A DNA stretch of 38,903 bases from Rodentibacter sp. Ppn85 (GCF_001999335.1 NZ_MLHS01000026.1:1-38903), one strand, 5' to 3'; counted from the stretch's first letter, positions 8,824 to 20,900 are shown. The notes: a model not told the origin generated them from the sequence alone. Translations and numbers: made by a program.

Positions 8824-9743
8824 TGCGCGCTCAACTCCAGAATATTCACGACAAGTTGCTCAAAAGAAATGCCCGCCGTTGCAGCCGATTTTGGGAATAA
8901 ACTATGACTGGTCATTCCCGGATTGGTATTAACTTCCACCAACCGGAAATCTCCCTTCGCATCACACATCACATCAATACGGCTCCAACCGCGACAGCCT
9001 ACCGCATCATAAGCCTGCTTGACCAGTATTGCCAATTCCTGTTCACGTTCTGCGGTTAACCCTGCCGGACAAAAATATTTCGTATTATCGGAAATATATT
9101 TTGCCTCATAATCATAAAATTCACCTTCAGGTACGATACGAACTGCGGGTAATACCCGCCCATCTAACACAGGCACAGTCAATTCATCACCGGCAAGCCA
9201 TTCTTCAATCAAAATTGTGTTATCAAATTTAAGTGCAAATTCAACCGCACTTTTTAAACTTTCTACGCTTTCAACCTTTGTTAAACCTACGCTAGAACCT
9301 TCTAAAGAAGGTTTAACCATTAACGGTAGCCCCAATTTTTCCACGACTGCTTGCGGATCTAATTGAGCTAAATTATCACGTGTCACCACCGCCATCTCGG
9401 CAACAGGTAAACCAAAAGCTTTCCACAACATTTTAGTGCGCATTTTATCCATCGTCAAAGCGGAGGCCATTACGCCACAGCCGGTATAAGGTAAACCGAT
9501 TTGCTCTAATAAACCTTGCATGGTTCCGTCTTCACCGCCACGACCATGTAAAATATTAAATACACGATCAAAGCCGTCTTTCTTAAGATTTACAACATCA
9601 TATTCTTTCGGATCTATAGGATGGGCGTTATAACCTTGGCTGACAAGGGCATCTAAAACCGCTTTACCGGAATTTAAAGAAACTTCCCGCTCAGCTGATG
9701 TCCCCCCTAATAATACGGCAATTTTTTCTTGTCTTAAATTCAT
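8820..9743 (-). CDS. ddlB: D-alanine--D-alanine ligase B
   Basis: DdlB joins two D-alanines with ATP to make the dipeptide that MurF adds to the peptidoglycan precursor. The 307 residues show the ATP-grasp family pattern: [20 protein letters not shown] at the N-terminus, [23 protein letters not shown], the [19 protein letters not shown]-binding loop, [14 protein letters not shown], the RGWSRIDVM stretch and the metal-binding [15 protein letters not shown]. The start ATG has AGGAT 6 nt upstream. It follows murC by 64 nt and overlaps ftsQ by four bases. An uptake signal is present at 9244. D-Ala-D-Ala (not D-lactate) specificity is the expectation for this clade; I did not verify it residue by residue. 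Confidence 0.96.
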   Translation of the reverse strand: MNLRQEKIAVLLGGTSAEREVSLNSGKAVLDALVSQGYNAHPIDPKEYDVVNLKKDGFDRVFNILHGRGGEDGTMQGLLEQIGLPYTGCGVMASALTMDKMRTKMLWKAFGLPVAEMAVVTRDNLAQLDPQAVVEKLGLPLMVKPSLEGSSVGLTKVESVESLKSAVEFALKFDNTILIEEWLAGDELTVPVLDGRVLPAVRIVPEGEFYDYEAKYISDNTKYFCPAGLTAEREQELAILVKQAYDAVGCRGWSRIDVMCDAKGDFRLVEVNTNPGMTSHSLFPKSAATAGISFEQLVVNILELSAQ

Positions 9744-9807
9744 TTTATATCCTATTTATCATGACTAATTTTCATATTTTTGTAGGTTTAAATTTTCGTA
9801 TCCTACA

Positions 9808-11235
9808 CTAATTTTTCCAAGAATCTGCCAAACCACGAGAAATTTTACTCACGCTACCGGCCCCTTGCGCCAAAATTAAATCACCGTCTTGAATAATTTG
9901 ATCGAGCACTTCGCCTAATTGCATTATATCCGATACCAAAATAGGATCTACTTTACCCAAATTACGGATTGAACGGCAAAGTGCTTTACTGTCAGCCCCC
10001 ACAATTGGTGTTTCACCGGCAGCATAAACATCCAGCATAACCAGCGCATCCACTTGTGAAAGCACTTGAACAAAATCATCAAATAAATCACGGGTACGTG
10101 AATAACGATGCGGTTGGAAAATCATCACAATGCGCTTATTTCCCCAACCTTCGCGTGCCGCTTTAATCGTTACCCCAACTTCGGTTGGGTGATGACCATA
10201 ATCATCCACTAAACGCACTTTTCCGTTTGGACGAATAAATTCACCAAGTTGATCAAAACGACGCCCCGCACCTTGGAAATCAGCAAGTGCCTCTAAGATC
10301 GCTTCATTATTAATGCCTTCTTCCTTGGCTACCGACAATGCCGCCGTAGCATTTAACGCATTATGTTTGCCCGGTACATTGAGCAGCACATTAAGATATT
10401 CCCCGTTTGGACAAACCACTCTATAATGCCCCTGAAAACCGATTTGCTCGTAGTCTTCAATACGGTAATCCGACTGTTCACTGAAACCGTAAGTAATAAC
10501 CTGACGTCCCACTTTCGGAGCCAGTTCCATTAAAACAGGGTCGTCCGCACACATCATCGCTAAGCCGTAGAAAGGAAGATTATGAAGGAATTTCACATAA
10601 GTGGCTTTCATTTTCTCAAAATCGCCTTCATAAGTATCCATATGATCCGGCTCAATATTCGTTACAACAGAAACCATGGGCTGTAAATGCAAGAAAGAGG
10701 CATCGCTTTCATCCGCTTCCGCGATTAAATAACGGCTCACACCAAGGTGGGCATTTTTTCCTGCAGATTTCACTAATCCGCCATTCACAAAAGTAGGATC
10801 TAATTTTGCTTGCGTATAAATCATCGACAACATTGCTGTTGTAGTTGTTTTACCGTGCGTTCCCGCCACTGCGATACCGTGACGAAAACGCATAATTTCT
10901 GCCAACATTTGTGCACGTTGGATCACCGGAATACGATTTTGTTTTGCCGCAATCAATTCCGGGTTATCTTCACGAATCGCACTTGATACAACAACAACAC
11001 TCGCTCCATCAATATTTTCAGCTTTATGACCAATAAAAACGCTTGCTCCCGCCTGTGCAAGACGTTGGGTAACCGCACCGTCTGCGATATCCGAACCTGA
11101 AATTCGATAGCCTTCATTCAAAAGAATTTCAGCAATTCCACTCATACCGGCACCGCCGATACCAATAAAATGAATTTGCTGAACCCGGCGCATTTCAGGG
11201 ATAATTTTTCTAATTTCTTCATGAGAATGTTTCAT
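9808..11235 (-). CDS. murC: UDP-N-acetylmuramate--L-alanine ligase
   Basis: MurC adds L-alanine to UDP-MurNAc, the first amino acid of the stem peptide. The 475 residues start with the Rossmann domain ([23 protein letters not shown], ~19-41), followed by the central ATPase with P-loop [11 protein letters not shown] and the [11 protein letters not shown] metal region, and the C-terminal ligase domain with [11 protein letters not shown] chose ATG 11235, which has AAGGAAA 6 nt upstream and gives the conserved start [18 protein letters not shown]. The frame stays open upstream to 11343, but that extension runs into murG and is not conserved. The 76-nt gap to murG holds a Hin uptake signal (11278). 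Confidence 0.97.
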   Translation of the reverse strand: MKHSHEEIRKIIPEMRRVQQIHFIGIGGAGMSGIAEILLNEGYRISGSDIADGAVTQRLAQAGASVFIGHKAENIDGASVVVVSSAIREDNPELIAAKQNRIPVIQRAQMLAEIMRFRHGIAVAGTHGKTTTTAMLSMIYTQAKLDPTFVNGGLVKSAGKNAHLGVSRYLIAEADESDASFLHLQPMVSVVTNIEPDHMDTYEGDFEKMKATYVKFLHNLPFYGLAMMCADDPVLMELAPKVGRQVITYGFSEQSDYRIEDYEQIGFQGHYRVVCPNGEYLNVLLNVPGKHNALNATAALSVAKEEGINNEAILEALADFQGAGRRFDQLGEFIRPNGKVRLVDDYGHHPTEVGVTIKAAREGWGNKRIVMIFQPHRYSRTRDLFDDFVQVLSQVDALVMLDVYAAGETPIVGADSKALCRSIRNLGKVDPILVSDIMQLGEVLDQIIQDGDLILAQGAGSVSKISRGLADSWKN

Positions 11236-11311
11236 CTTATTTCCTTCTCTCTTTCGGAAAATATTTAACCGTTCAAAAAGTGCGGTCAAAATCCCAAAGA
11301 TTTCTACATGA

Positions 11312-12370
11312 TTATTTTGCGTTTTCAATAATGACACTAGCAACGTGCTGAGCCGCTAATGGTGCAGACATAGATTTTGCCTTGATCGCCATTTGTAAAA
11401 GTTCATCACGCGTAAAATTCTGCAAATAATTAACCAAAATGTCAGGCGTTAAATCTACTTGTTCTACAATTTTAGCCGCCCCGACATCGGCTAAATATTT
11501 TGCATTAAGATATTGTTGCCGATCTTTATGTTGGAACGGAATAAAAATTGCTGGCGTACCGACAGCGGCAAGTTCGCATACCGTCAATGCACCGGAACGA
11601 CAAATCACCACATCCGCCCACGCATAGGCCTCCGCCATATCATCAATAAACTCTGTAATTTTTATTTTCGAGGCGTTCTTTCCATAAAGTTCGGTCACAT
11701 CTTTTACGGCGCCTTTCCCTACTTGATGACGAACCTCTAATCTATCCACAAGTTGTGAGACAACTTTTGGCAGAGTTTGATTCAATACTCGGGCTCCTTG
11801 GCTCCCGCCCACCACAAGTACGCGCAATTTTTCACCATGATGGGAAAAACGTTCCTCCGGTGACGGAATTTGAAATAAGCTTTGGCGTACGGGGTTACCG
11901 ACAACCTCCGCACTCGGAAAAGCATTTGGAAAGGCTTGTAATACACGGGTTGCAATTTTTGCAAGCCATTTATTGGTTAATCCTGCAACGGCATTCTGCT
12001 CGTGCAGAATAATCGGTACACCACACAGTTTTGCCGCTACACCGCCTGGCCCGGAAACGTAGCCCCCCATACCTAACACGGCGTTCGGCTTTTCCTCTCG
12101 GATAATTTTTTTTGCTTGAAATATGGCTCGTAAAATAGCAAAAGGCGCACTTAATAAGGCTTTAATGCCCTTCCCCCGCAACCCGGAAATTTGAATAAAA
12201 CGAATCGGAATGCCGTGTTCCGGTACAAGTTTTGCCTCCATACGATCTTTTGTACCAAGCCAGCAAATTTCCCATCCTTGTTGTTGTAAGGTTTGGGCAA
12301 CTGCGATAGCTGGGAAAACATGTCCGCCCGTGCCTCCCGCCATGACCAATAATTTTTTGGATTTATTCAT
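11312..12370 (-). CDS. murG: lipid II synthase, undecaprenyl-PP-MurNAc-pentapeptide GlcNAc transferase
   Basis: MurG adds GlcNAc from UDP-GlcNAc to lipid I to form lipid II on the inner face of the cytoplasmic membrane. The 352 residues show the GT-B fold: N-terminal glycine loop [14 protein letters not shown] (~12-25), [29 protein letters not shown], the second G-loop [14 protein letters not shown], and the UDP-GlcNAc-binding region [25 protein letters not shown] with [10 protein letters not shown]. The C-terminus ends [10 protein letters not shown]. It follows ftsW by 8 nt and precedes murC by 76 nt, so all are probably one transcript. Confidence 0.97.
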   Translation of the reverse strand: MNKSKKLLVMAGGTGGHVFPAIAVAQTLQQQGWEICWLGTKDRMEAKLVPEHGIPIRFIQISGLRGKGIKALLSAPFAILRAIFQAKKIIREEKPNAVLGMGGYVSGPGGVAAKLCGVPIILHEQNAVAGLTNKWLAKIATRVLQAFPNAFPSAEVVGNPVRQSLFQIPSPEERFSHHGEKLRVLVVGGSQGARVLNQTLPKVVSQLVDRLEVRHQVGKGAVKDVTELYGKNASKIKITEFIDDMAEAYAWADVVICRSGALTVCELAAVGTPAIFIPFQHKDRQQYLNAKYLADVGAAKIVEQVDLTPDILVNYLQNFTRDELLQMAIKAKSMSAPLAAQHVASVIIENAK

Positions 12371-12378
12371 TTTTATTC

Positions 12379-13563
12379 CTAATCATCACGCAAACGCGCT
12401 TGTCCGCCCCGCTGTAAACGGTTTTCATGGTCAATACGCAATAAAATACCAATCGTCGCCGACATAATAATAATACTTGAACCGCCGTAGCTCACTAACG
12501 GGAAAGTTAAACCTTTTGTCGGCAGCATACCTAGCGCCATACCTAAATTCACAAAGCCTTGAAAGAAAATCCAAAAGCTAATACCGAAAGCAAAAAAGCC
12601 ACGAAAACGCTGTTCTAATTGTAGTGATTCACGACCGATTTTTAATGCGCGGAAAACTAGCAATCCTAATAAAGCGACGATCACAAAAATACCGATAAAA
12701 CCGAATTCTTCACCAATAATTGCCATAATGAAGTCGGTATGCGCTTCCGGTAAATAATCTAATTTTTGAATAGAATTTCCTAAACCTTCCCCTGTTATTT
12801 CCCCCCGTCCGAATGCCATAAGCGAGTTAGTCAGCTGAAATCCCGTACCATAGGGATCTTTAAAAGGTTCTAAGAAACCGGTAAAACGTTTTAAACGATA
12901 AGAGGCGGAAACCACTAACCACACAAGCAATAATATGCCGGTAACAAATAAACCGACAAATTGCCAGAAGTTTGCGCCGACAATAAAAAGCATCCCAAAG
13001 GTAATAACAAACAATACGACCGAACTACCCAAATCCGGTTGGGCCAATAAAAACCCTCCCATAATTCCCATAACAATGAAAGGTTTAAAAGCACTTAATT
13101 TATTTGACCGCACTTCATCATAACGGCGAGTGAAATAACTAGCCAAGAAACAAGCAAGCGCTAATTTAGCAAATTCTGCCGGTTGGAAATTAAGTACGCC
13201 AAGAGAAATCCAGCGTTTTGCACCATTTACAGAAGAACCAATCACTAGCACTGCAAACAGTAATAGAATCGCTAAGAAAAAAATTTTAACATGCCATTTT
13301 TCCCATTGTTGGGTCGAAATTTGCATGCTGAAATAGCAGGTTAAAAGCGAGAGAAACACATAAAATGCATCACGTTTGGCAAAATAAAATGCATCATTAA
13401 ATAATCTCGAGCTATACGGAATAGAAGCTGAAGTTACCGCAATCAAACCAATGAGCAATAAAATCACAAAAAGCCAAAACAACGCACGATCATATAATAA
13501 TCCCTGCGGTGTAATTCTGGTCCAACTATCAAGATTCTGTTTAATTTTCTGAATAAATTCCAT
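12379..13563 (-). CDS. ftsW: septal peptidoglycan polymerase (SEDS family)
   Basis: FtsW is the multi-spanning inner-membrane glycosyltransferase that polymerises lipid II at the septum with FtsI. The 394 residues form about ten membrane segments after a short cytoplasmic N-terminus. Visible family signatures are [96 protein letters not shown] and [17 protein letters not shown]. The aspartate in QPDLGS and the NFQPSE-type motif are the conserved functional sites of SEDS proteins. It lies 11 nt behind murD and 8 nt ahead of murG, the conserved position. An uptake signal core is at 13107. Confidence 0.96.
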   Translation of the reverse strand: MEFIQKIKQNLDSWTRITPQGLLYDRALFWLFVILLLIGLIAVTSASIPYSSRLFNDAFYFAKRDAFYVFLSLLTCYFSMQISTQQWEKWHVKIFFLAILLLFAVLVIGSSVNGAKRWISLGVLNFQPAEFAKLALACFLASYFTRRYDEVRSNKLSAFKPFIVMGIMGGFLLAQPDLGSSVVLFVITFGMLFIVGANFWQFVGLFVTGILLLVWLVVSASYRLKRFTGFLEPFKDPYGTGFQLTNSLMAFGRGEITGEGLGNSIQKLDYLPEAHTDFIMAIIGEEFGFIGIFVIVALLGLLVFRALKIGRESLQLEQRFRGFFAFGISFWIFFQGFVNLGMALGMLPTKGLTFPLVSYGGSSIIIMSATIGILLRIDHENRLQRGGQARLRDD

Positions 13564-13574
13564 TGCTCTATTAA

Positions 13575-14885
13575 TTAATTTAATTGTGCTAAACGAGTAA
13601 ATTCTTCACCGCGCTTTTCAAAAGAAGCGAATTGATCAAGACTTGCGCAAGCCGGTGATAATAGTACCATATCGCCCACTTGTAATGTCGGTCGTAAAAA
13701 GTTAATCGCTTGCGCCATAGTTTCAAATAGATAGCTTTGTGGAGAAAGTTTTGCCAGCTCCGCCCCATCACGCCCAAAACAATAACAAATAATATGAGGC
13801 TGATTAATCAATTCGGCTAATTCGGAAAAATCAGCCCCTTTTCCATCCCCGCCTAATAACAAGTGCAATTTACCTTCGACAAATAAACCTGTCAGTGCGG
13901 CAACGGTACTTCCCACATTGGTTGCTTTAGAATCATTAATCCAACGTACACCGTTTGCCCGATAGGCTAATTGAAAACGGTGCGCTAACCCGCTAAATTG
14001 TCGAAGTGCGGTACGAATTGCCTCTAAATTTACCCCGACCGCCTGCGCTAATGCAGCTGCCACAAGGATATTCATATAATTATGACGACCGACAAGTGTA
14101 ATTTCATCACAAGGTAAAATCACCTCATCTTTTACCATTAAATACTGTTTGCCATTCTCTGCTTTAATATAATAATCCGCATTATGCTCGGCAAAAGAAA
14201 CTATCTTCTTCCCTTGATTTTTACCCTCACCAAAAGTCAATTTGTCTTCGTTATTCACCACTGCTGTTTCAGCCTGATGATAAACACGCAATTTAGCCTG
14301 ACGATAATCCTCTAAGTCCGCGTAACGATCCATATGATCTTCCGTAACATTTAATACGGTTGCTGCCGTAGCTTTTAAACTGTATGTTGTTTCCAATTGA
14401 AAGCTGGATAGTTCCAACACGTAAAGGTCATAATCCTCATTCAGTAAAGAGAGCGCCGGAATACCAATATTCCCTCCCATACCTACTTTCAGTCCCGCTG
14501 CTTTCGCCATCTCGTAAACTAACGTGGTCACGGTACTTTTTCCATTTGACCCCGTTATCGCCACAATTGGTTTCGTGACTGCACGACAAAACAATTCAAT
14601 ATCACCAACAACTTCTACACCTAATGAAAGTGCGGTCTGAATTTCCGAAGTTTTTACCGCAAGCCCCGGACTGATAACGATAATATCGCTTTCATTCAAC
14701 CAGCGTTGGTTTAAGCTGCCGGTATGAAGCGGAATATTTTTAGGAAGTTTATCAGCACCGACAGGATTTTCTCGAGTATCAATCACACGGATGTTTGCCT
14801 GTTGAGCTTTAAGATAATCAACACAGGACAAACCTGTTTTACCCAATCCAATAATAGTAACGGTTTTGTTTTGGTAACTGTTCAT
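13575..14885 (-). CDS. murD: UDP-N-acetylmuramoylalanine--D-glutamate ligase
   Basis: MurD adds D-glutamate to UDP-MurNAc-L-Ala in the cytoplasm. The 436 residues show the three Mur-ligase domains: N-terminal nucleotide-fold (VTIIGLGKTGLSCVDYL, ~9-25), central ATPase with P-loop AITGSNGKSTVTTLVYEMA and the NVTEDHMDRY metal region, and C-terminal domain with WINDSKATNVGSTVAAL, LLGGDGKGADFSEL and the LLSPACASLDQFASFEKRGEEF end motif. The gene is separated from the preceding mraY by 205 nt, the largest gap within the cluster, and is 11 nt ahead of ftsW. It holds two uptake signals (14004, 14628). Whether it has its own promoter in the gap is not clear. Confidence 0.97.
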   Translation of the reverse strand: MNSYQNKTVTIIGLGKTGLSCVDYLKAQQANIRVIDTRENPVGADKLPKNIPLHTGSLNQRWLNESDIIVISPGLAVKTSEIQTALSLGVEVVGDIELFCRAVTKPIVAITGSNGKSTVTTLVYEMAKAAGLKVGMGGNIGIPALSLLNEDYDLYVLELSSFQLETTYSLKATAATVLNVTEDHMDRYADLEDYRQAKLRVYHQAETAVVNNEDKLTFGEGKNQGKKIVSFAEHNADYYIKAENGKQYLMVKDEVILPCDEITLVGRHNYMNILVAAALAQAVGVNLEAIRTALRQFSGLAHRFQLAYRANGVRWINDSKATNVGSTVAALTGLFVEGKLHLLLGGDGKGADFSELAELINQPHIICYCFGRDGAELAKLSPQSYLFETMAQAINFLRPTLQVGDMVLLSPACASLDQFASFEKRGEEFTRLAQLN

Positions 14886-15090
14886 TTTATTTTACTTCTT
14901 ACTATTTAATTCTGTTTTTTATATCGGTTTTCACTTGATGGGAGATCGACTTTTTTATTGGATAAAATTACTGTCAAATTCAACCGCACTTTTTAAATAA
15001 CGTTTAACCAAAAGTGCTTTTTTGAGATCATATTCTTCACCCAAGCAAAGAAAATGAATGCGCTCTTTCAACAAGAAAGAGCGAAATCGA
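14886..15090 (-). other. 205-nt gap in the dcw cluster with hairpins
   Basis: All other neighbours in the cluster overlap or lie within about 95 nt, so this gap between mraY and murD stands out. Eight nt after the mraY stop is a perfect 9-bp stem with a 5-nt loop (arms 15075-15083 and 15061-15069, CGCTCTTTC/GAAAGAGCG). It is followed on the minus strand by only a weak T-rich run, so it may be a partial terminator, a pause or an RNase-processing site. A Hin uptake signal core lies at 14983, and its GCACTTTT (14986-14993) can pair with AAAAGTGC (15010-15017). I see no ORF in the gap. Confidence 0.6.
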
Positions 15091-16173
15091 CTATCTCAAT
15101 TTAAGCGTCACTAACCCCATCAACACTAACATCAACGAAATAATCCAAAACCGAATAATCACTCTCGGCTCCGGCCAGCCCTTTAATTCAAAATGATGAT
15201 GAATCGGTGCCATCCTGAAAATTCGCTGTTTACGTAATTTATAAGAACCGACTTGTAAAATTACCGAAAGTGCCTCTACTACAAATACCCCTCCCATAAT
15301 AACAAGTAAAAATTCTTGTCTCACTAAAATGGCAACCACGCCTAATGCGCCACCTAATGCAAGTGAACCGACATCGCCCATAAATACTTGCGCAGGATAA
15401 GTATTGAACCATAGGAAACCCAAGCCCGCCCCCACAATCGCCGTACAAAATACAACGACTTCAGAACTATGTTTGATGTACGGAATATGCAAATATTCAG
15501 CAAAATTAACGTTACCCGTAGCCCATGCGATCAAGGCAAAAGCACCTGCAACCAATGCGGTAGGCATAATGGCGAGCCCGTCTAATCCATCTGTTAAATT
15601 AACCGCATTACCCGTTCCTACAATCACAAAATAAGACAACACAATATAAAATAAACCTAACTGCGGCATAATATCTTTGAAAAACGGTACAACTAATCGG
15701 GTTGCATCCGTATCATGCCCCAACCAATACAACCAAATAATCGCGACCAATGCCACAACGGACATCCAGAAATATTTCCAGCGTGCAATTAAACCGTCTG
15801 TATTTTTACGTGTAATCTTGCGGTAATCATCGACAAAACCGATTGCGCCGTAACCAAATAGCACAAATAAACAAATCCATATATACGGATTGGCTAAATT
15901 TGCCCATAGCAGCGTACTAACCCCAATTGCCAAAAGAATCATCACACCGCCCATAGTCGGCGTGCCTTTTTTCGCAAAATGGCTTTCCGGCCCGTCATTA
16001 CGTACCTCTTGACCAAACTTCAATATTTGCAAGCGTTTGATGACCTTCGGACCAATCCAAAGAGAAATAAAAAGTGCGGTCAATAACGCAAGAATTGCAC
16101 GCACGGTAATATATGAAATTGCATTAAATACGGTTTCATAACGAACAAGGAATTCAGCAAGCCAAACTAACAT
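15091..16173 (-). CDS. mraY: phospho-MurNAc-pentapeptide transferase (lipid I synthase)
   Basis: MraY transfers phospho-MurNAc-pentapeptide from UDP to undecaprenyl phosphate, giving lipid I in the inner membrane. The 360 residues form about ten membrane helices and carry the family's catalytic and Mg-binding segments: [21 protein letters not shown] (aspartate pair), [29 protein letters not shown] and the histidine-rich [14 protein letters not shown] loop. The start overlaps the murF stop by seven bases, which suggests translational coupling. It is followed by a hairpin and the 205-nt gap before murD. An uptake signal is at 16072 near the N-terminal part. Confidence 0.97.
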   Translation of the reverse strand: MLVWLAEFLVRYETVFNAISYITVRAILALLTALFISLWIGPKVIKRLQILKFGQEVRNDGPESHFAKKGTPTMGGVMILLAIGVSTLLWANLANPYIWICLFVLFGYGAIGFVDDYRKITRKNTDGLIARWKYFWMSVVALVAIIWLYWLGHDTDATRLVVPFFKDIMPQLGLFYIVLSYFVIVGTGNAVNLTDGLDGLAIMPTALVAGAFALIAWATGNVNFAEYLHIPYIKHSSEVVVFCTAIVGAGLGFLWFNTYPAQVFMGDVGSLALGGALGVVAILVRQEFLLVIMGGVFVVEALSVILQVGSYKLRKQRIFRMAPIHHHFELKGWPEPRVIIRFWIISLMLVLMGLVTLKLR

Positions 16174-17540
16174 TTAATTTTATCCTTTAATGAATAAATC
16201 ACATCTTCCATTTTCATTGAGCGAGAACCTTTGCCAAGCACAACGATATGTCGATTTTGTTTTAATTGTTTCTCAATAAGAGCAACTAAAAAATCCACCA
16301 TTTCCGCTTTATCGGTAAAATGTTTCCCTAAAACCGCCTCAGAAATGACCGCACTTTCACAACCAAAAGAGCAGACTAAATCAAGCTGAGCCGTCTTTGC
16401 ATATTGTCCTACTTGACGATGAATTTCGAGGGAGTTTTTCCCTAACTCTTTCATGTCCCCCACGCATAAAATGCGAAAGGCTTTATAGGATTTCAAAACA
16501 TCAATTGCCGCACAAAGGGAATCTTGATTGGCATTGTAAGTATCGTCTAATAATAATAAATTTTCATTGACCCGAATCGGGAATAAACGTCCTTTTACTT
16601 GAGAACGTTGCTCTAAGCCGTTTTTAACATCCAGTAGCGTAGCCCCGATATTCATTGAAAGTGCGGTCGCCGCCAAAGCATTTTTTACATTATGTTCGCC
16701 TAAATACGGGAGATTGATTTCAATTTCACCTTGTGGGGAAACTAATGTAAAAATTGAACCTTGTTCGTTATGTTGAATATTTTTAGCGAAATAATCTTTG
16801 CCATTGAAATATTGAATGGAATGATCGGCAATTTCTTTTTGCCAAAGTTCAAGATAATTGTGTTCACCATTGATAATTGCAACACCATTTGCAGTTAAAC
16901 CGCGATAAATCTCCCCCTTAGCTTGTGCCACCCCCCTTAAGGATCCAAACCCCTCTAAATGTGCTGCGGCAACATTATTGACTAACGCCACATCCGGTTG
17001 AACAAGGCCGGTCATGTAATCAATTTCACCTTGATGGTTTGCTCCCAGCTCAATCACAGCAAAACGATGTTTTTCTTCCAAACGTAATAATGTGAGCGGA
17101 ACACCAATGTCATTATTGAAATTCCCCTGAGTAAAAAGCACTGCATCCGGATTTCCCGCTGTTTGTTGCAAAATACTTGCAGTCATTTCTTTTACAGTGG
17201 TTTTTCCGGAAGAGCCTGTCATCGCCACAACTTTAGGGTTAATTTTTTCTCTCAACCATTTGGCTAATCGACCTAAAGCTAAACGTGTATTTTCCACAAC
17301 AAGTTGCGGGATAGAAATATGAGGATCGGCTTGTTGAACAACTAAAGCAACCGCACCCTGTTCGATTGCTTGATGAAGATATTGATGGGCATCAAATGTT
17401 TCCCCCTTTAAAGCAAAAAACAAATGATTAGGAATAGGATGACGTGTATCCGTATTGATGTTTTCAATGATAACCTGCTCACTCCCTATTAATTTTCCAT
17501 TGAGAATTTGAGCAAGTTGCTGCGTCGTTAAATTAATCAT
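16167..17540 (-). CDS. murF: UDP-MurNAc-tripeptide--D-Ala-D-Ala ligase
   Basis: MurF adds D-Ala-D-Ala to the tripeptide precursor, completing UDP-MurNAc-pentapeptide. The 457 residues fit the family length. Visible are the N-terminal substrate domain ([27 protein letters not shown]), the central P-loop [14 protein letters not shown], the [13 protein letters not shown] and [13 protein letters not shown] stretches, [12 protein letters not shown] and, in the C-terminal domain, [20 protein letters not shown]. It lies 17 nt behind murE and overlaps mraY by seven bases. Two uptake signal cores (16348 and 16659) lie inside. Confidence 0.97.
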   Translation of the reverse strand: MINLTTQQLAQILNGKLIGSEQVIIENINTDTRHPIPNHLFFALKGETFDAHQYLHQAIEQGAVALVVQQADPHISIPQLVVENTRLALGRLAKWLREKINPKVVAMTGSSGKTTVKEMTASILQQTAGNPDAVLFTQGNFNNDIGVPLTLLRLEEKHRFAVIELGANHQGEIDYMTGLVQPDVALVNNVAAAHLEGFGSLRGVAQAKGEIYRGLTANGVAIINGEHNYLELWQKEIADHSIQYFNGKDYFAKNIQHNEQGSIFTLVSPQGEIEINLPYLGEHNVKNALAATALSMNIGATLLDVKNGLEQRSQVKGRLFPIRVNENLLLLDDTYNANQDSLCAAIDVLKSYKAFRILCVGDMKELGKNSLEIHRQVGQYAKTAQLDLVCSFGCESAVISEAVLGKHFTDKAEMVDFLVALIEKQLKQNRHIVVLGKGSRSMKMEDVIYSLKDKIKC

Positions 17541-17557
17541 GAATTAACTAAATAAAT

Positions 17558-19027
17558 TTATTGGGTTAGATAAAACTCAGCCGTCTCTTGATCAGAAAAA
17601 TGCAAGATTTCACTCCCTACAATTTGATAATCCTCGTGACCTTTTCCCGCAATCAAAATGAGGTCATTTTTCTGCGCACCTTGAATAGCAAATTCAATTG
17701 CCTGTGCACGATCAGAAATCACCCCGACTTTGTCCATATTACTAAAACCGGAAATAATATCCGCCTCAATTTTATCAGGCTCTTCTGTGCGCGGATTATC
17801 TGTTGTGACAATCACCATATCAGCAAATTGCTCGGCAACTTTTGCCATTAACGGACGTTTACCTCTATCACGATCGCCGCCACAGCCAAAAATACACCAT
17901 AGCTTGCCATTACAATGTTCGCGTGCGGCAACAAGCGCTTTTTCCAAAGCGTCCGGCGTATGAGCATAATCGACAATAACTGCCGGTTTTTCCTCAACTT
18001 TAATCATTTCCATCCTTCCGCGAACACCTCGTAAAGTTGAAACACTATCGATTAAACTCTCCAATGAGTAGCCTAATGCAAGCAATGCCGCCATGGCTAA
18101 TAGCAAATTACTTACATTAAATGCGCCAATTAATGGGCTGTTCAGGGTACCGTTTCCCCAGCTGGATGTAAAATCAATGATTGTGCCCTCACGAGTAAAA
18201 CGGGCTGAGACGGCTTTTAGCCATTGTTTGGAATTTGATTGGAAATTTGCATCACAACTTACCGCAATGCCATTTGGTAATGATTTTAGCCATTCCGCAC
18301 CTATCGGATCATCTGCATTTAGAATTTGCAAATCGGGAAATAAATCAAAGAAAAAACGTTTTTTCGCTTGGGTGTAATCTTCCATCGTACCGTGATAATC
18401 CAAATGATCACGACTTAAATTTGTAAAAATTGCGACGTTAAAATCTAACGCCTCTACCCGATGTTGAACTAAACCGTGAGAAGAAACTTCAATTGCTGCA
18501 AAATCAGCACCGGCATTAACAAAAGAAGCAAGAGAAGATTGAATTTCGACAGCTGAACCCGTGGTATTTTTCGCCTCCACAATTTGTCCCAATAATCCGT
18601 TTCCAATAGTCCCCATTACAGCCGGCTTATGCCCTAAGTACTTAACCCATTGCGCTAACAATTGAGATACGGTAGTTTTCCCATTTGTGCCGGTAACGCC
18701 GACAAGTGTGAGTTTTTTAGAAGGCGAATCATAAAATTTATCTGCAATTTCGGATAAATTTGCCGACAAATTATAGTAATAAATTACTGGTTTTTGCTGC
18801 TTATATACTATGCCTAAATGCATATCAGCCGAACCAGTTTCAGCGACAACCGCACTTGCACCGGTTAAAATCGCCTGTTCAATAAAACAAGTTGCATCAA
18901 CTTGGTGTCCTTTTACTGCAACAAACAGATCACTGGTTTTCACTTTTCGACTATCTAAAACCAGTTCATTAATTTCAATATCCTTGGGAAGTGAAGGCAA
19001 ATTAAAAAGTGCGGTTAGTTTTTTCAT
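17558..19027 (-). CDS. murE: UDP-MurNAc-L-Ala-D-Glu--meso-diaminopimelate ligase
   Basis: MurE adds the third stem-peptide residue. The 489 residues show the N-terminal domain ([28 protein letters not shown]), P-loop [16 protein letters not shown], the [34 protein letters not shown] stretch and, in the C-terminal domain, [13 protein letters not shown] and the D-N-P-R motif ([10 protein letters not shown]). That last motif selects meso-diaminopimelate, as expected for a Gram-negative cell wall. The first codons coincide with an uptake signal (core 19007-19015 on the plus strand), so the residues LTALFN are USS-encoded. It lies 9 nt behind ftsI and 17 nt before murF. Confidence 0.97.
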   Translation of the reverse strand: MKKLTALFNLPSLPKDIEINELVLDSRKVKTSDLFVAVKGHQVDATCFIEQAILTGASAVVAETGSADMHLGIVYKQQKPVIYYYNLSANLSEIADKFYDSPSKKLTLVGVTGTNGKTTVSQLLAQWVKYLGHKPAVMGTIGNGLLGQIVEAKNTTGSAVEIQSSLASFVNAGADFAAIEVSSHGLVQHRVEALDFNVAIFTNLSRDHLDYHGTMEDYTQAKKRFFFDLFPDLQILNADDPIGAEWLKSLPNGIAVSCDANFQSNSKQWLKAVSARFTREGTIIDFTSSWGNGTLNSPLIGAFNVSNLLLAMAALLALGYSLESLIDSVSTLRGVRGRMEMIKVEEKPAVIVDYAHTPDALEKALVAAREHCNGKLWCIFGCGGDRDRGKRPLMAKVAEQFADMVIVTTDNPRTEEPDKIEADIISGFSNMDKVGVISDRAQAIEFAIQGAQKNDLILIAGKGHEDYQIVGSEILHFSDQETAEFYLTQ

Positions 19028-19036
19028 TGTTTTTCC

Positions 19037-20878
19037 TTAATTCACCTGTTTCACATCATTTTGTTCTGTTTTACGTGAAGTAAGACGAACCGTACGTTTT
19101 GCCGTTTTATCTATTGGTTCGGCATCAGGCGCAATACCATTAGTACGCAAGGCATATCCCATAATACTAGAGAACACGGGCGCAGATACCGCACCGCCAT
19201 AATATTGACCGGCTTTCGGATCATTAATTAAAATGATAAGCGCATAACGCGGATCACTAATTGGCGCAATCCCCGCTGTAAACGCTACATATTTATTCAC
19301 ATAACGTCCATTTTCGATTTTACGCGCAGTACCGGTTTTCACACCAACCCGATATCCTTCAACCATCGCGCGCTTATTTTTAATCGCTACTTTTTCTAGC
19401 ATATTCACAATTTCTTTTGTGGTTTTCTCAGAAAAAACGCGTTGACCAACCACAGGCGGGTCAACTTTAGTAATAGAAAGCGGGCGATAAATACCGAAGC
19501 TTCCTAAAGTCGCATAAGCACGCGCCATTTGTAACGGTGTTGCGGTGATACCATAGCCATAGGCCACCGTTGCACGATCAATATCCGCCCAACGTTTACG
19601 ATTTGCATTTAACACACCGGTTTGTTCGCCAACCAATCCTAAATCGGTGGCTTTACCCAGCCCTGCCGCTTGGTAGGTATCCATCAATGCGCTTGGCGGC
19701 ATACGTAATGCAAGACGACTTACCCCACGGTTACTAGAATTAACTAAAATTTCATCTAAAGTTTGTTGAGGACGAGGTGCAACATCCATAATTTCTTTCC
19801 CACTCACTGTAAAAGCCCCCGTATTGATCACTTCATTACGTTGTGCTGCGCCACGCTGAAGTGCGGTCAAAACAACAAAAGGTTTTACTGTCGAACCGGG
19901 TTCGAAAACATCGGTAATAGCACGGTTTCGCATGAGCTCCGCCTTCACTCCGACACGATTATTCGGGTTGTAAGAAGGCGCATTAGCCATTGCAAGAACC
20001 TCACCGGTACGCACATCTACAAGTACCGCCGTACCTGACTCCGCCTTGTTTTCCGTTACCGCTTTTTTGATTTCACGATATACCATAGATTGTAATTTTT
20101 CATCAATGCTGAGCGTCACATCTTGTGCATCGTATTTTTTCTGGTCGGCAATATGTTCAACCACATTTCCTCGTTTATCTTTTCGTACTAAACGAGAGCC
20201 GTCTTTCCCTACCAGCATTGTATTAAAACTTTTCTCAATCCCTTCGATACCATTGCCGTCAATATCGGTATAACCGATTAAATGCGCGGTTTCCTCTACC
20301 CGAGGATAGAAACGACGCGGTTCGTTTTCCAGACTAATTCCTTTAATTTTCAGTTCTTTAACATATTGTGCTTTTCCTGCTTCAACCTGGCGTGCTAAAT
20401 ATAAAAAACCTGATTTTGGATTTTTCTCAATTTTTTTAACAAGTTCGTTATAGCTTAAACCTAATACATCAGCGAGAGCCTTAATTCTCTCTTTGTCATC
20501 GAGCGAGCCTTCCTTAAGAATGCGTTTAGGCTCTGCGATTACCGCACTCATTGGCACACTTACAGATAATAACTGCCCATTACGATCCAAAATTGAACCG
20601 CGAACTGAAAGAATTTCATCTTTACGTAAAGAACGTTTATCCGCTTCAACGGAAAGAATATCCGAATTGATTGCTTGAACATAGGCTGCTCGAGCAACTA
20701 AAGCACCTAATCCCAAAAAAATAAGCCCTGTAGCGATTACATAACGCCATCGTATAAAACATCTCTCAAACACCATTTTAGGTTTATTGGGTTTAATAGG
20801 CCTTGTTGTAGGTACGACGAGTTTTCTAATTGTTTTCTTAGATTTATTTGATTTTTTTGATGAATTAAATCTAACCAT
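19037..20878 (-). CDS. ftsI: septal transpeptidase, penicillin-binding protein 3
   Basis: FtsI crosslinks septal peptidoglycan as the class B partner of FtsW. The 613 residues have a basic cytoplasmic tail (~1-45), one membrane anchor (~46-67), the PBP dimer/pedestal domain and the transpeptidase domain. Active-site motifs are S329-TVK, S381-S-N and K514-T-G. Numbering runs two ahead of H. influenzae PBP3. The positions known for beta-lactam resistance there are wild type here: R519 (R517), N528 (N526), S387 (S385) and L391 (L389). Position 379, equivalent to M377, is valine. The gene is 22 nt behind ftsL and 9 nt before murE. An uptake signal is at 19859. Confidence 0.97.
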   Translation of the reverse strand: MVRFNSSKKSNKSKKTIRKLVVPTTRPIKPNKPKMVFERCFIRWRYVIATGLIFLGLGALVARAAYVQAINSDILSVEADKRSLRKDEILSVRGSILDRNGQLLSVSVPMSAVIAEPKRILKEGSLDDKERIKALADVLGLSYNELVKKIEKNPKSGFLYLARQVEAGKAQYVKELKIKGISLENEPRRFYPRVEETAHLIGYTDIDGNGIEGIEKSFNTMLVGKDGSRLVRKDKRGNVVEHIADQKKYDAQDVTLSIDEKLQSMVYREIKKAVTENKAESGTAVLVDVRTGEVLAMANAPSYNPNNRVGVKAELMRNRAITDVFEPGSTVKPFVVLTALQRGAAQRNEVINTGAFTVSGKEIMDVAPRPQQTLDEILVNSSNRGVSRLALRMPPSALMDTYQAAGLGKATDLGLVGEQTGVLNANRKRWADIDRATVAYGYGITATPLQMARAYATLGSFGIYRPLSITKVDPPVVGQRVFSEKTTKEIVNMLEKVAIKNKRAMVEGYRVGVKTGTARKIENGRYVNKYVAFTAGIAPISDPRYALIILINDPKAGQYYGGAVSAPVFSSIMGYALRTNGIAPDAEPIDKTAKRTVRLTSRKTEQNDVKQVN

Positions 20879-20900
20879 TTGCTCAACCCTGACTTACTTT

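Noticed and set aside
11236-11343. N-terminal extension of murC
   Set aside because: The extra 36 residues overlap murG and precede the conserved MKHSHEEIR start, which has a good ribosome site.
15061-15083. Hairpin after mraY as a full intrinsic terminator
   Set aside because: The tail on the minus strand is CATTCATTTTC, with no uninterrupted T-run, so I kept it as a possible pause or processing site only.
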